In this document: one piece after another, positions 52,603 to 63,904 of the stretch | Layout of the letters: each line of letters opens with the position of its first letter | How positions within the stretch are numbered: the first letter of the stretch is position 1 | Assembly (NCBI RefSeq): GCF_028583425.1 | Contig: NC_072801.1 | Location: 15,954,001 to 16,018,000 of the forward strand | Direction of reading: 5' to 3' | DNA: 64,000 nucleotides | DNA from: Eublepharis macularius | Lineage: Eukaryota > Chordata > Lepidosauria > Squamata > Eublepharidae | Notes under the pieces: generated by a model | What the model was told of the DNA's origin: nothing | What the model saw: only the letters and a program-made list of their open reading frames with translations | The model's database searches: none | Made by a program: the position numbers and the translations under genes

Positions 52603-55600
52603 ATGGAAGAGGTAAGGGCCTTGTATATACTGTTCTTGTGTCCTTAACAGACTGGTAAACCAATGAACCTTTTTTTGTACATGTGCTGTAGAGATGTTTG
52701 TGCTGCATTATTGTCAAAGTGCACGCTCTGCTTCCTTTTCTCTAGTTTCTGCTCATCTATTCATATTCTTATTTTGGGCATATGCATGCAACTCAACTGC
52801 TAATCCCACCCCCAAATGAAAAGCTGCCCTCGTGACATTTCTGTGCTTTGTATCCCAATCCAGGCTCCCCAAGGGACATTCCAAGATGAACTGGAGTGGT
52901 GCATCTCCCAGCTGGAGACAGGCCTCCTCCGTCTCAATCCAACTCCAGAGCAAGGTGTGTCTTGGCTTCCTCTGCCTTCATTTTCAGTTGACACTTAGGA
53001 ACCTGCCCTGCATCCTCTTTGCTGTCTTCTCCCTCTTCTGTTTTAATGGGGAGATTACATAGAAAATGTAAAGAGTCTGGGAAGGTGTTACTAAATTGAG
53101 CCAGGTTGTACTGTTAGTTAGAGTCCCAAACTAGGATCTGAGAGACCCAGGTTCAAATCCCCACTCTACCAAGGAAGCTTGCTGGGATGGCTCTTGGGAG
53201 TTATCCACCCCATGTGCTTGGTCCAGTCACTCACAGAGCCTATTCTGTCTCGTGGGTTTGTTTTGAGGATAAAATGGAGGAAAGGAAAACAATGGAGGCC
53301 ATTTGGGGTCCCCATTAGAGTGATATGTGGGATATAAATGAAACAAATAAATAAAGGGAAGCCTTTACCTTCTCCAATGGATTTAAACAGAATAAATGTA
53401 AAAAGTAGAAGAAATATCTCCAGTCATTAAAACAACCCAGGAATCTCTGTTTTCATTATTCTCCTGGCTTGCCCTTGTTCCAGGTATTCTGCACATGGAT
53501 TCCTAAACACCACATTTACACTGATTCTCTGCCTCCAAAGCTGTTTTTACACATAGTTTACTTATTCAGGAACTTAAATCTTCCAAGTTCTAGTGACTAC
53601 TGAGGGCAAAATCCTTTTATTCCCAAGAGGGTGCAGCCAAAATATTTGGTGCTGTTAATGTATAGTTTATCAAAAGTGGGATTTACGTTGACATATTGCA
53701 AGGGGCCATTTTGAGGAAGCGCAACAGAGGGAATCAAAAACCCATCACCGATGGTGTGAAAATGAATTTCAGAAGAGCATGCCTCACAGCTGAGTGGTTA
53801 AAGAGGGCATGTCATATGACTCTTTTGATTTTTCTCCCCCTGATTCTTGAGAGCAGCAGAAGAGTCACAGCGCATCCTCAGAGTGCTCCGCTCGCGCAAA
53901 GCTCCTTTTGTGAAAAAGCGGCAGGTGATGTGCCATGTCTTCGGTGACTACCGGCTCAAGATGGCCCAGGAGAGGAAGAGAGCAGCCACCGCAGGTGAGG
54001 CGGCAGGCATAGTTCAGTGATGTTGCTTTCTCCGAAAGTTTACTTGTATGAATTTATTTTGTTGTTAACTTCATTTATACTCCATTTTTCTCCCACATGG
54101 GGCTCCAAAGCAGCTTACATTATTCTCCTCCATCTTATCCTCACAATAACCCTGTGGAATAGGTAATGCTGAGTGCATGTGAATGGCCCAAGGTTACTTA
54201 TTGAGCACAGTGGCAGAGTGGGGGTTCCAAACCAGGCCACCCAGATCCTAGTCTGACTGTATAATCACTACACCACGCTGGCTGTCATCCTCCGTGTACA
54301 TCAAAGTGAGATCAGTGCTTACATGTGCAGGCTACTGACTCTATCCCACATGACTCCACTGACTCACAGCTTGGAGGAATAGCAATGCTGTGCCCTGCCT
54401 CTGGTCGTTCTTGTAAGTTGCCTTGTAACTTGAACCCAAACCCCCAGAGTGTTGATTAGCCAAGATGATCCAGTCAGGTATGTAAAGTGCTGTCAAGTTA
54501 CAGTCACAGCCAACGTATGGCAACACCTTAGTGCTTTCAAGGACAAGAGACAAACGGAGGTGGTTTGCCATTGCCTGTCTCTGTGTAGTGACCCTGGTGG
54601 TCCCCCACTGAAGTACTAACCAGGGCTAACCCTGGTTAGCTTCCAAGGTTGGGCTTGCCTGTACTGTCCAGGTCAGGATGACGCAGTCATAGCCCTATTT
54701 TAATAAGCAGCTGAATCAACCTTGAGCAAAACAGGTTGGCTTTCTTCAGGCATCCTGAACATCACTTTACTCCTGTATACACACACAAATGCAGAGCCAT
54801 CTCTTATTGAATGCTCTAGAACTCGCCATAAGGTGCCAGAAGTGAGTATGAGATTTCTAACCAGCTTATCAGCTTACAGAGTGACTGGATGCAATTTGAG
54901 GACAGGACTGCTGGGACTCGAATACTTGTGTAAGAAAAGGGAACTTTGGTGCCTAGTCATGCAACAGTAAGAAGAATCAGACCTTCTGAAATGCCTGTTC
55001 TGTATTGGCATTAAAAAAGATGGACCCTTGTTCATATTGGTATCTGGTCAGCTCAGAAAGAGGAGGAAAAATAATGAGAATGGAACTACTTTGGCAGATC
55101 TTTGTGTGTGTGTATGCTATGTGCTGTCAAGTCACCTCCAACCTATGGCAACCCTATGAATAAAAGACCTCCAAAACATCCTATTGTTAACAGACTTGCT
55201 AAGATCCTGCAAACTGAAGGATGTGGCTTATTTCATTGAGTCAAGCCATCTCATTTTAGGACTTCCTCTTTTCCTACTGCCTTCCACTTTACCTAGCATT
55301 GTTGAATTTTCCACAGAGTCTTTGTCTTCTCATGATGTGACCAAAGTACGATAGCCTCAGGTCTTTGGACATCATTAATTCACCAGCCAGCTTAGAGCTG
55401 CTTGTTGCTGCCGCCAGCAAAAGCCTCCTGCTGCTTGTTGCTGCCATCAGAAGCAATCAAGTAACTTCAGTTGCTTCTTTCTTTTTCCTGTTATTTTTTC
55501 CCTAGTGTTCTTGATCTTCCAGAAATGGCTAGGGGGATCAGGCCAACTGCCCAGAGAAATGTGAGCCAACGCAGAAAGTAAGGGATGCACCTATGAGCAG

Positions 55601-58600
55601 ATGCATTATACATCCCACCAGCAAGCCTCATTCCTGGCAAATCACCAGGGCTTACATTCCAACAACTCCCAGGGCACTGACATGCCGAGTTCCATCAATG
55701 CAGAGCTGCCCCTCTGTCAGATCTGTGGCTAAATAATAGTTGTATCCAGACTACCTTCTGCAATCAGACAAGAGTCCGTTGTTTTCAAAAGATTTACTGA
55801 AAAAAGCAACCATTATAGTCCACTGGTCCAGATGCAATATCTGGGCTGGTACACATGTATTGTTACGAATGAGAGGCAAAGAATACAGTACAAAGTATCA
55901 AGACTCAGTAGGCCTAGCCTCCCCCCACAGTTCTCAAAACAATCCCTTTGAAGCTGAGACAGTGAAAGTTTCCCAGGACTGGAAAAGCTGTAGCCAAAAC
56001 ATTCCTCTTCTGAGAGATAGCTGGTAGGGAACATCTTGGCACCTGTGAAGAAAGCACTCAGAGCACTATAAGAATTAAAATGGAGTCTCTTTGGTTACCA
56101 CATATAGAGAAGCATTTTGAACCTGACACCCTCCTCTAATCTCATAGATTTGAACTCTGCTTCGGACGGCGCTTCCTGCTGGGGAGATGGAGTTTATGCA
56201 GAATTCAGGATTCTTTGGTGAAGAACCTGTCTAATTTAGTGCATTGTGTTGGAAGTGGCACTGACACAATAAAAAATAGTTATTTAATGAAAATATCAAC
56301 CTTTGTGTTCCCTGCAGGGGTGAAGTCTGAAAAGGTGCAAATCCAGCCCGGAGATGCTTCCACTTCAGGCAGTATGGTGTACAGGAAGCAATCCAGCCAA
56401 CCCTCTAAGACATCATCTTGGTTTACTCCATCTAATAATAGCTTTCAGTTTGGTTTTGTTATTCCTGAGAGAACTCCAGAAGAAATAAACAGAACCATAA
56501 GAGAAGCACATGAAGTGGGTAACTCCCAAGAGCCATCAGCTACAAACAGTTCCTCCCCACAGAAGGACCAAGATGGGATGTTACACTTTTCCACTGAAAC
56601 TCAAGGGCCAGAGTTTGCTTTCAATTTTATCATCCCCAATGGTCTCCCATCTCCTGCTGCTGCTGCAGATCCAAGGTTGGAGGATGCCGCAAAAACAGTC
56701 CCAGAAAGAGATGCTCCAGCAAGAAAAGCCACGGAGTTGGTGGGGAGTTCAGTCTCCCCCAATCCTGATACATTGGATACCTTAAGCAATAGAGATAAAA
56801 GTGTTGATGACAGTTCTTCACTGGGAGCTGCTCAAGGAGGTATGGAGACCAAGGCTACAAGTTGGGTCCAGGCTTGCATATAGATACCTGCCTGCTTGCC
56901 TGTGGTGAAGTAAGAATCCACTCCAGTGAAGGAAGCTTTACAAAAGTGCTTTTTTCTCTTTTAGGCTGTAAATAAGGGTTTTTTAGGTAGGAGGAGGTTT
57001 GTAAAACTTCTTGAGGACAAATAGTGATTGTGATTGGCAAGCTGCTGTATCTGTTTTAATTCACAATCAGCTAAAGTGAAGTGGCAAACTAGTTTGTGCT
57101 TCTTCTCTAACATGGAATTTGATTTCAAACCTCAGTTTACAGTTCTAGCTTGGAGAGCAAGTGCTCACCACAGAGGTCCTGTTTGGACATTTTTAACAAA
57201 CTGCAATTTACACTAAATTGAAAGCTTAAGCCGTGCTCAGGAGACAGCAAATCTGCAGCTGTGATAGCTGTTTGACAAGCAAAGGTTATCCGGTCCTTTC
57301 CTATATTGCCTCAAAAAGAGTTCTGTGTTGAGGTTTTGGAAAATTGCCCTTTTTAACCATTTTCACTTTCAAAAATTAATCCAAAACACAGCTTAACGCA
57401 ATTTCTGTTCTTAGTGGTCAAAGTGTTTCAATGCTGATCAGCGCTTGAATACTAGCAGTACGTTTTTAAAAAATTGCTTCAGTATCTTTTCATGTATGGT
57501 TACAATAAACCATTTCCATCTTCTCTCAAACCTACTCACTGCTGCCCTCATTGACTGTTAATCCCAAATGTTAATTCCAAAATTTAAACAACCATTCTTT
57601 TATTGTTCTGGCTTCCTCTTGTTTCTGGTGTTGAATGTAAATTGGACTTGCGGTAATAACTGCCTAGGTCAAAGGTTGATAGTCGCTCTCCGCTCACAGC
57701 AGCTTTCTTTCAAATATGCAGCTTTATTCACATTTAATGGATTTAAATTAATTAAAGAGGCAGATGATTGATCAGCTAAAAATCCTTTCATTTGTTGACA
57801 GCTGTAACGGAGAGGAAAGAAATTACGTGTAAAGAAACAAATGCTGCTGCTGCAGCTTCTGGTGGATCATCCAAAAGAAGAAAAAAGAGGAAGAAACAAC
57901 AGCCCTCAAAGGAAGAACCCAGCAAAAACCTAAGTGAAGATAGCAGGTGCCGCATTAAAGGCACACCTGACCAGACTGAGGTGTGCCAGGTAAGTAGCTG
58001 TTCTCTTGTGAGTGTGTGTGTGTGTGTGTGTGTGGCATTCTGGAATCTTTGTCCAAACCTTATCATTGACTTCTCCGATTTAAGGCATTCAAATCATTTA
58101 AGTGATTGGGCAACATGAACGCATGTTAATTTGCATGCCTGGTTCTGGTTGCAAAACTTTAAAGGAATAGGCATGCCAAGTATTTTAAGTTCTTGACTGA
58201 TGCCTGGAGTCTTTCCCACAGGTTACTTAGAGAAGATCTGTAAGGCTCTGTAAGCAAGAAAATTCAATCCTTTGGGTCTCCGGTGAAAGGATCTCCACTA
58301 GTGGAGAATGAGAGAGAACCCAGACTGAATGAGCACATTGCCCATACAGGCCTTTGTTGCTATTGAAGATCCTAGTCCGCAACTGTGTTTTTCAGTGGTT
58401 CATTTGGAAGGGGGTGGACAGTTGAGCTTTACCAGGGCTGCCTTTCGAAGAGGGTGGCTTGCAAGCCAGATCTCTTTTCCTTCCCTTCCGGTTTGCCCTT
58501 CTCAAAACAGAACATGCAGCTCCTATCAGACATCTAGAGGGGAGCAAGTGGCCAGAGGTTGCCCACCCAGCAGTGGTTGTTCTAATTGGCCTCTTGCCCC

Positions 58601-60813
58601 CCCTTTTTGTGCAGCAATCAGATGCGCAGGTGAAGAGGGAGGTGGACTGGTGTGTGGAACAGCTGGAACTGGGGCTAAAGACTCAGAAGGCGACTCCAAA
58701 GCAGAGTGAGTTAACTTGCTGGGTGAGATCGGGTTGTTAAGGAGGGTGGAGGATTGCAAAACTGAGAACACTGAGAGGCTTGTGCTGGGGCAGCGGCTGA
58801 GAGTTCAAGCGAAGTCCCCTGGATCAACACACAGAGGCAACGTGAATGTAGATAAGCAACTTCTTCTTGCTTCTCTTGGCCGCTGTGTCTTCACCTGTGA
58901 TATGGATGAAATACTTGAAAGACTTCCTTCTTTGTACTGCCTTATCTGGCAGCTGAGATCCTCTTGCCAGGCCCTGCTCTCTGTGCTCCTGTCTGCAGAG
59001 GTAAGATGGCTGGTGACCAGAGATGGAGTTTTTTCAGTGGCGGTGCCTTATATTTGGAATCTCCTCCCTCTTGATGCTCACTTGGTACCAAAACATTAAC
59101 TAAATAGTTCCCTTTTTTTAAAAAAAGCTGTTCTGTGGCCTGCTTCAAGAATTGTTTTATCAATATTAATATTGACTGCTCTGTTTTATGTGCTTTTATT
59201 TTTATTATGTTTTTGCTTTATGTGCTTTTGTGCCCTGGCTTGCTGTTATTGGCATGCTTCAATGCATTTTTGGAAAGGCTGAAAGGAGGGATGTTTGCTG
59301 AGAGCCCCCGTTCCATAGGGTGAGCGCCATCTCTGAGAAGGAACAGGTGTGACTGGAAGAGAAATGGACAGTCCTCAGTGGCAGAGTTGGGGGTAGGACA
59401 GTAAGGAGAAATTGACCCGATGATCTTAACTAGCACATGGGTCTGGGCAGGGTGAGATGGTCCTCTATCATGGGGGCCCCAGCAGGTCATGAAGGGCTTA
59501 TTTTAGGCTCCATATTGTGATGTGATGTGTGCTTTGATTCAGTGGACGAGGTGCTGCGAGCCATCAGGACCTTGCGCAGTGAGAAAGCCGTGCTAGCTAA
59601 GAAGCGCCAGATCATGCGCGTCATGTTTGGTGATTATCGGAAGAAAATGGCAGAAGAAAGACTGAAGCAGCTGAAGCTGATGCAAGCAGGTAGGGAAGCC
59701 AGATTTGCACAATTGGGTCCTGAATAGGGATTTGGAAATAGGCGTTTTTATAGCTAGCGCAGCAGTGAATCGGAGCTTTTCTCTCTCCCTGGTTTTGGTT
59801 GTGGCCACAATTAGGTATCAGTTCGGCAGTATGGGTCCTATTTTCCACTTCGGGCTGTCAGAGGTAGCAGAATATTTAGAGCTTGCAGATCTGGTTGCTG
59901 TGTCTTTGCCTGGAGATGGTGCCTCTGTCTTTAAATATTTCAGCTTTTCTTGGGCAAAATTTTGACTCCCTTGATGTAGAATTTGAGTTGTCTGTCTCTC
60001 TGTCTTTATTTCAAGCTCAGCCCCTAAAAAATAGTTTAGTTGATCAAAATAGGTGGTTGGGGAAAGGGGACTAGTCGGTGGAAGGGATGGGAAGTTCTTG
60101 TTTTCCACAATTTTGTAAGACCACAGAACATTGTCCTGGCTGTGGAAATCAGCTTTCCTGAGATGCTTCACTTAATATTAATCAAACAAGTTTCTAGGCC
60201 TCATGACTGCAAATAGATGCTTGAAAGCATATGGGAAATGTGTGGGTAACATTAGAGAATCCGTTGAATAATATTTATAGTGACCAAAAACTGGGGCTTC
60301 AGCTCCCCCACCCACCCCAACCAGGAGATTAATGCCATCAAAATAGCAATTGTTGTAAAATACACAATACAGAAGAAGAGAACAAACCAGCTCTTACAGA
60401 CCCCTCCATTACTGGAGCCTTTCCTCCCAGGCCTGTTGAGCATGGCAGACTTTGCTCAGTATGTTGGTTGCTAGGTGTGCAAATAGGTCTGAGATGAGGA
60501 TGGTGACTAGTGGATTGGTTAATAAAATTAAGTCATAAAGATGCCGATGTGTATTCTCTGTTGGGAGATTTTTAACATACTCCTCCTTTCCTCTGAAGCT
60601 TCAAAGGCGGCTCGTATTACAGAAGTGACCGAAGAAGCCTGCAGAAAGAGTAGCAGGGTTTTCAGGAAATCTGTGCAGGCGGTCAGGAGAAGTCAAAGCC
60701 CCAAGCAGTCCCTTCGCTGTCAGCCTGCCTCCACAAGTTTGCCCAGAGCAACTGCTGCTTGCCCTTTTACATTCACATCATCGCAAGAAGAGTTCTGCTT
60801 TAATTTTTTTTGA
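52603..60813 (+). CDS. C8orf33: UPF0488 (C8orf33-like) protein with two copies of the domain
   Basis: Coding exons 52603-52611, 52864-52954, 53857-53994, 56318-56839, 57802-57989, 58615-58705, 59543-59689, 60599-60813 join in frame to 466 aa; the human protein is about 229 aa. Molecular function is unknown. Domain copy 1 (residues 11-75) has DELEWCISQLETGL, TPEQ, RILRVLRSRK, KKRQVM and FGDYRLKMAQER. Copy 2 (residues 324-390) has REVDWCVEQLELGL, TPKQ, AIRTLRSEK, KKRQIM and FGDYRKKMAEER; it is the one closest to human C8orf33. A linker (80-253) carries FQFGFVIPE and FAFNFIIPN; residues 278-285 (KRRKKRKK) look like a nuclear signal; the C-terminus is EEFCFNFF, as in human. Both domain copies are split by introns in the same phases (0-1-1), and the first exon of each is 91 nt. 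The start ATG closes a 5' exon with stops in all three frames upstream. Confidence 0.9.
53087..53362 (+). mobile_element. tRNA-derived SINE, full length
   Basis: 'gttagttagagtcccaaact', 'gacccaggttcaaatcccca' (consensus B box), 'ggataaaatggaggaaagga' and tail 'ggatataaatgaaacaaata'. A small internal duplication or insertion is likely. It lies in the intron inside domain copy 1. Confidence 0.85.
54040..54292 (-). mobile_element. tRNA-derived SINE, full length
   Basis: Reversed copy: 'acatggggctccaaagcagc', 'cttacattattctcctccat', 'tcctagtctgactgtataat' and 'cactacaccacgctggctgt'. Confidence 0.85.
54480..54682 (-). mobile_element. 5S-rRNA-derived SINE
   Basis: BovB-like tail 'gtgctgtcaagttacagtca' at left; body 'ggtggtttgccattgcctgt'; 5S head 'gggctaaccctggttagctt' (reverse) at right. 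Confidence 0.85.
55090..55368 (-). mobile_element. BovB LINE, 3' end
   Basis: The plus strand reads 'gtgctgtcaagtcacctcca', 'ctatgaataaaagacctcca' and 'cttctcatgatgtgaccaaa', the same terminal segment as the copy at 6895. It is preceded by a short GT run. It is 5'-truncated. Confidence 0.9.
55369..56317. other. Intron of the C8orf33-like gene, unassigned
   Basis: A short imperfect duplication 'gctgcttgttgctgcc' occurs twice (about 55397 and 55430). 55740-56130 may be an old dispersed repeat of unknown class. No exon is seen. Confidence 0.4.
56840..58614. other. Introns around exon 6 of the C8orf33-like gene
   Basis: No recognised repeat except a (GT)12-type run at about 58008-58034 directly after the exon 6 donor. 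Confidence 0.45.
58900..59330 (+). mobile_element. L2/CR1-like LINE fragment
   Basis: Encodes EVRWLVTRDGVFSVAVPYIWNLLPLDA (residues split by decay), the 'R-x-F-S-V-x-x-P-x-x-W-N-x-L-P' closing motif of L2/CR1-type ORF2, followed by an AT-rich 3' part and FNAFLERLKGG. The 3' terminus is not clear. Confidence 0.6.
59690..60598. other. Last intron of the C8orf33-like gene, nothing recognised
   Basis: AT-rich intron without clear repeats or conserved coding pattern. Confidence 0.4.
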
Positions 60814-61290
60814 GAACGTTGGTTGAACGGTGGTGGATCGATTTTCCTCAGGTGCTGTGAATTCTGACAAGAGATTGCTTTTTAAAAATTTTAACCTTAG
60901 CAACAGAACAGTTAGATGCATGGCTGAATGGCAGAAAAAGCTTAACCAAGGGCCTGGGAAAAGAGGGGGCGGGACAGGAAGCAGGTGTGGCATTCTGCTT
61001 CCAGCTTACCCCGGTCTCTGCTTTTTTCATCAAGGGGTGATTTTGCTCTTTCGGTTACAGTAGTAAAATGGCCGAATTGATCTGCAGACAGAGGGATGAA
61101 GGAAAAATAGGAAGTGGCAAAAGGAATGAGTTTCCTTGGGAAGATGGAGATGCCTCTTTGTACTTTTGGAAAGTTCTGTTTGAACTACAGAATCAGGGAG
61201 AAGAAAGGGGGAAGGGAACATAATGGAATCTGTATCGACTGAAAAACTACAAGTCTCAATAAAAATGTTGGTATGTATATTTCAGTCCAG
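60814..61290 (+). other. C8orf33: 3' UTR of the C8orf33-like gene
   Basis: This runs from the stop (60811-60813) to AATAAA at 61258-61263 followed by a GT-rich 'gttggtatgtat'. The length of about 0.46 kb is a prediction. Confidence 0.65.
61258..61263 (+). terminator. C8orf33: Poly(A) signal of the C8orf33-like gene
   Basis: Canonical AATAAA about 450 bases after the stop codon with a GT-rich element behind it. No earlier canonical signal is seen. Confidence 0.7.
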
Positions 61291-61684
61291 GTCTCTTTCT
61301 CTTCATCCCCACGTCTGTCGTATACAAACAAGATTTTGGAAAGGTTAATGCAGTTTCCTGCTGCAGCAAATAATGGCTGAAGGACATTGCCGAATTATGC
61401 CGTTCAGCAAACGGTGTTCCTGTTTGGCACCTGGTGTGGCTAGGCAAGTCTGACGTTAATTACAAGCAACAAGCTAGGCAAATGAGCCAGCAGGTTCTGT
61501 TTTGGCTACAGATTTCCATTCCGAAGGCGTTCTTCCCTCTCTGCCGGCCCTCCACCCCAGCCCAGTAAAATCTCTTTAGTCGTTTGATCCATGAATCGTT
61601 TGTCGGAATAAGGAGAAATTGGGCCATGTCCCCTCCATTATTTGGTGTGGAGCTACCAAAGGGAAATGTCCGGAGTCTAGAGAA

Positions 61685-62085
61685 TGGGGCTGGAAAACAC
61701 TTGGCTGAGGGCCTTGGGGATGTTTCGTTTGGAGAAGAGGAGATTGAGGAGGGACATGATTGCTCTCTTCAAGTATTTGAAAGGCTGTCATTTGGAGGAG
61801 GGCAGGGAGCTGTTCCAGTTGGCAGCAGAGGGTAGGACCCAAAACAATGGGCTTGAATTACATGCACAAAGGTACCGGCTGGATATTAGGAAGAACTTTT
61901 TCACGGTCAGAGTAGCTCAAAAGTGGAATCAGCTGCCTAGGGAGGTGGTGAGCTCCCCTTCACTGACAGTTTTCAAGAAGAGGCTGGATGAATACTTGGC
62001 GGGGATGCTTTAGGCTGATCCTGCACTGGGCAGGGGGTTGGACTAGATGGCCTGTATGGCCCCTTCCAACTCTAGGATTCTATGA
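61685..62085 (+). mobile_element. CR1 LINE, 3' part
   Basis: Encodes [48 protein letters not shown] and FKKRLDEYLAGM, then ends 'gttggactagatggcctg' and 'ttccaactctaggattctat'. It is the same subfamily as 40675-41158 and still nearly open, so fairly young. Confidence 0.92.
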
Positions 62086-62279
62086 CTGCCGCTAGAGGCA
62101 GATGCTTTGGAAAAGGCATTGATCACCTTGTGACTCTCCATAGCCTCTTCTGGTCTGAGAGCCTCTTTCCTTCCCTGAGGCAGTGATACGGAGTGGTTGG
62201 AAGGCCCCTGGGCTGTGAATTCTCAAAGGAACATAGCAACCACATAGAAAGGTAGCCCAGGAAGGAGTCTCTACATACA

Positions 62280-62400
62280 AATTCACCAACAATTCACAAC
62301 CAATGGCAACCGCCGCTTGGGATTTTCAAGGCAAGTGAGAAAAAGACGTGGTTTGCCTTCCTTTGCAGAATCCTCCTTGGTGGTCTCAGAAAGGTGGTTT
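62280..62400 (-). mobile_element. 5S-derived SINE fragment, body only
   Basis: 'gattttcaaggcaagtgaga', 'acgtggtttgccttcctttg' and 'ctccttggtggtctcag' match the middle of the 5S SINEs; the 5S head and most of the tail are missing. Confidence 0.6.
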
Positions 62401-63904
62401 GTTGTTGTTTTTTACTCCTGGAGTGATTTAGAACATTCACAACTGGCATTCCTTGCTTTGCAGTCAACTTCCAGATTCTGTCTTCTGAAAGTGTAAACTG
62501 GGCCTTTCTGTCCAAAGTGGGGAATCAGGAACCTCGCATCTTTCATGTTTAGATAGGCAAGGAGGAGACCCAACCACTCAGCAGCTTTTGGAACTGATCA
62601 GCTGGCAAGCGGGCTGGTGTAAAATAGAAAGGGACATCTGGTACCTGGCTACAGCCTCTCCCCCTTTTTTAGCCTTGGCACCCTCAGCTGTAACAGAAAA
62701 CCTCTGGCAGGACTCACAACCTGCATTCCAACCCTAGTCAGACCATGCATCAGAAGATGCTTAGACCACCAGCCAAGCCTTCTTCTTTTCCTGATTGGCT
62801 CGCTCCTGCCATGTTCTAAACCCTGTGAAGTGATGCCCTGTTTTAGCAGTCCCTCTCCTCTATTGGTTAAAGAGAGGGGTGGGTCAGTGAATTCTAAGTG
62901 GTCCTTTGGCTGTTAGCTCATATGGGTGTGAAGGTGGCACAGATGCCCAGAGGGAAAAGAGCCTTTAGAAGGGAAATCTTACGGGGCACAGCTTCTGAGG
63001 AGGGGCTGATGTCAAACTCCCTGGTCTTCGAACATCCATCGGGACCAGCCAAGAGAGAAAAATTCAACCCTACAGGTATTGTCATGATACCGCTTTGTTT
63101 TGCAAATGTTGGGGAGGGTGAAACCCACAAACCATTTTAAAATACTTTTAATTAATTCTGTATTACATTATTTTTTTAAAAAAACCTGTAGAACCAAACC
63201 TCAATGGCTACTTTTCCTTTTAATATAGAACTATCCTCATATAGATGAAGATTTTCCAGGCACAGTTACTTAACTCTTAGAAGTGTTATTTCCATGAATG
63301 GTATCATATTTTGTCTTTAGGGAGCTATTTTGAAAAATAGCTCCCTATTTTGCTATTTTGAAAAATAGCTCCCTAATAGCTATTTTGAAAAAGCAAATCA
63401 ATACACTTTTCTAAGGAACATGTGGCGATTTTGAATTATGTTTGAGTGTTACTACTTTACCCTGAAAAGGCGTACAGATAATTGGAGCAAGGACAAAAAT
63501 GCAAGTGTATTTATGAGAATTCGAAAAGGAAGCTTCTTTGATTATCTTTAGAATGCTTGCATATATTAACAAAATGAAATTAGAGAACAGATCTCTTAGG
63601 TTGTGTGGTGCCCTGGAATGAGATTTAAGGTGGAGAGGACCTTTATAAAATCCTCACTTAAACGTTCAGATATTAGTTACTGGGCTGATTTGATTATCAA
63701 TTCGTTTTTAATATTTTTTCTTGTGTTTTTTCTTTTGAAAAGGAAAGGCAGGATATAAGTATAATCAATAGGCTCCGGTGCCACCTGTTAAATTAACCTT
63801 CCCATCATCTGGACTCTGGAAGGGATTCTGAAAAGTGTGCAGCATCCGTTGCTACCTTTTGGCAGCGTCTTGGACTCCGCCGTCCTTGGTGCCCAGGTTC
63901 CAAC
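62401..63904. other. Intergenic DNA leading to the last gene
   Basis: Two CCAAT-box complements (ATTGGCT near 62796 and ATTGGTT near 62862) could belong to a promoter about 1 kb upstream of the final ATG. A perfect small palindrome lies at 63318-63347. No exon is firmly supported before 63905. Confidence 0.4.
63318..63347. repeat. Perfect 30-bp palindrome with partial copies
   Basis: TAGGGAGCTATTTT, a 2-base loop, then its exact complement. Two further partial copies of GCTATTTTGAAAAATAGC-type sequence follow to about 63392, making a small cluster of hairpins. Confidence 0.75.

Noticed and set aside
55090-55368. Conserved exon or UTR
   Set aside because: It matches the BovB 3' end at 6895 closely, so it is a LINE fragment.
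56215-56883. 222-codon plus-strand frame taken as a stand-alone gene
   Set aside because: The real part is the exon 56318-56839 of the C8orf33-like gene; the extensions on both sides are intron.
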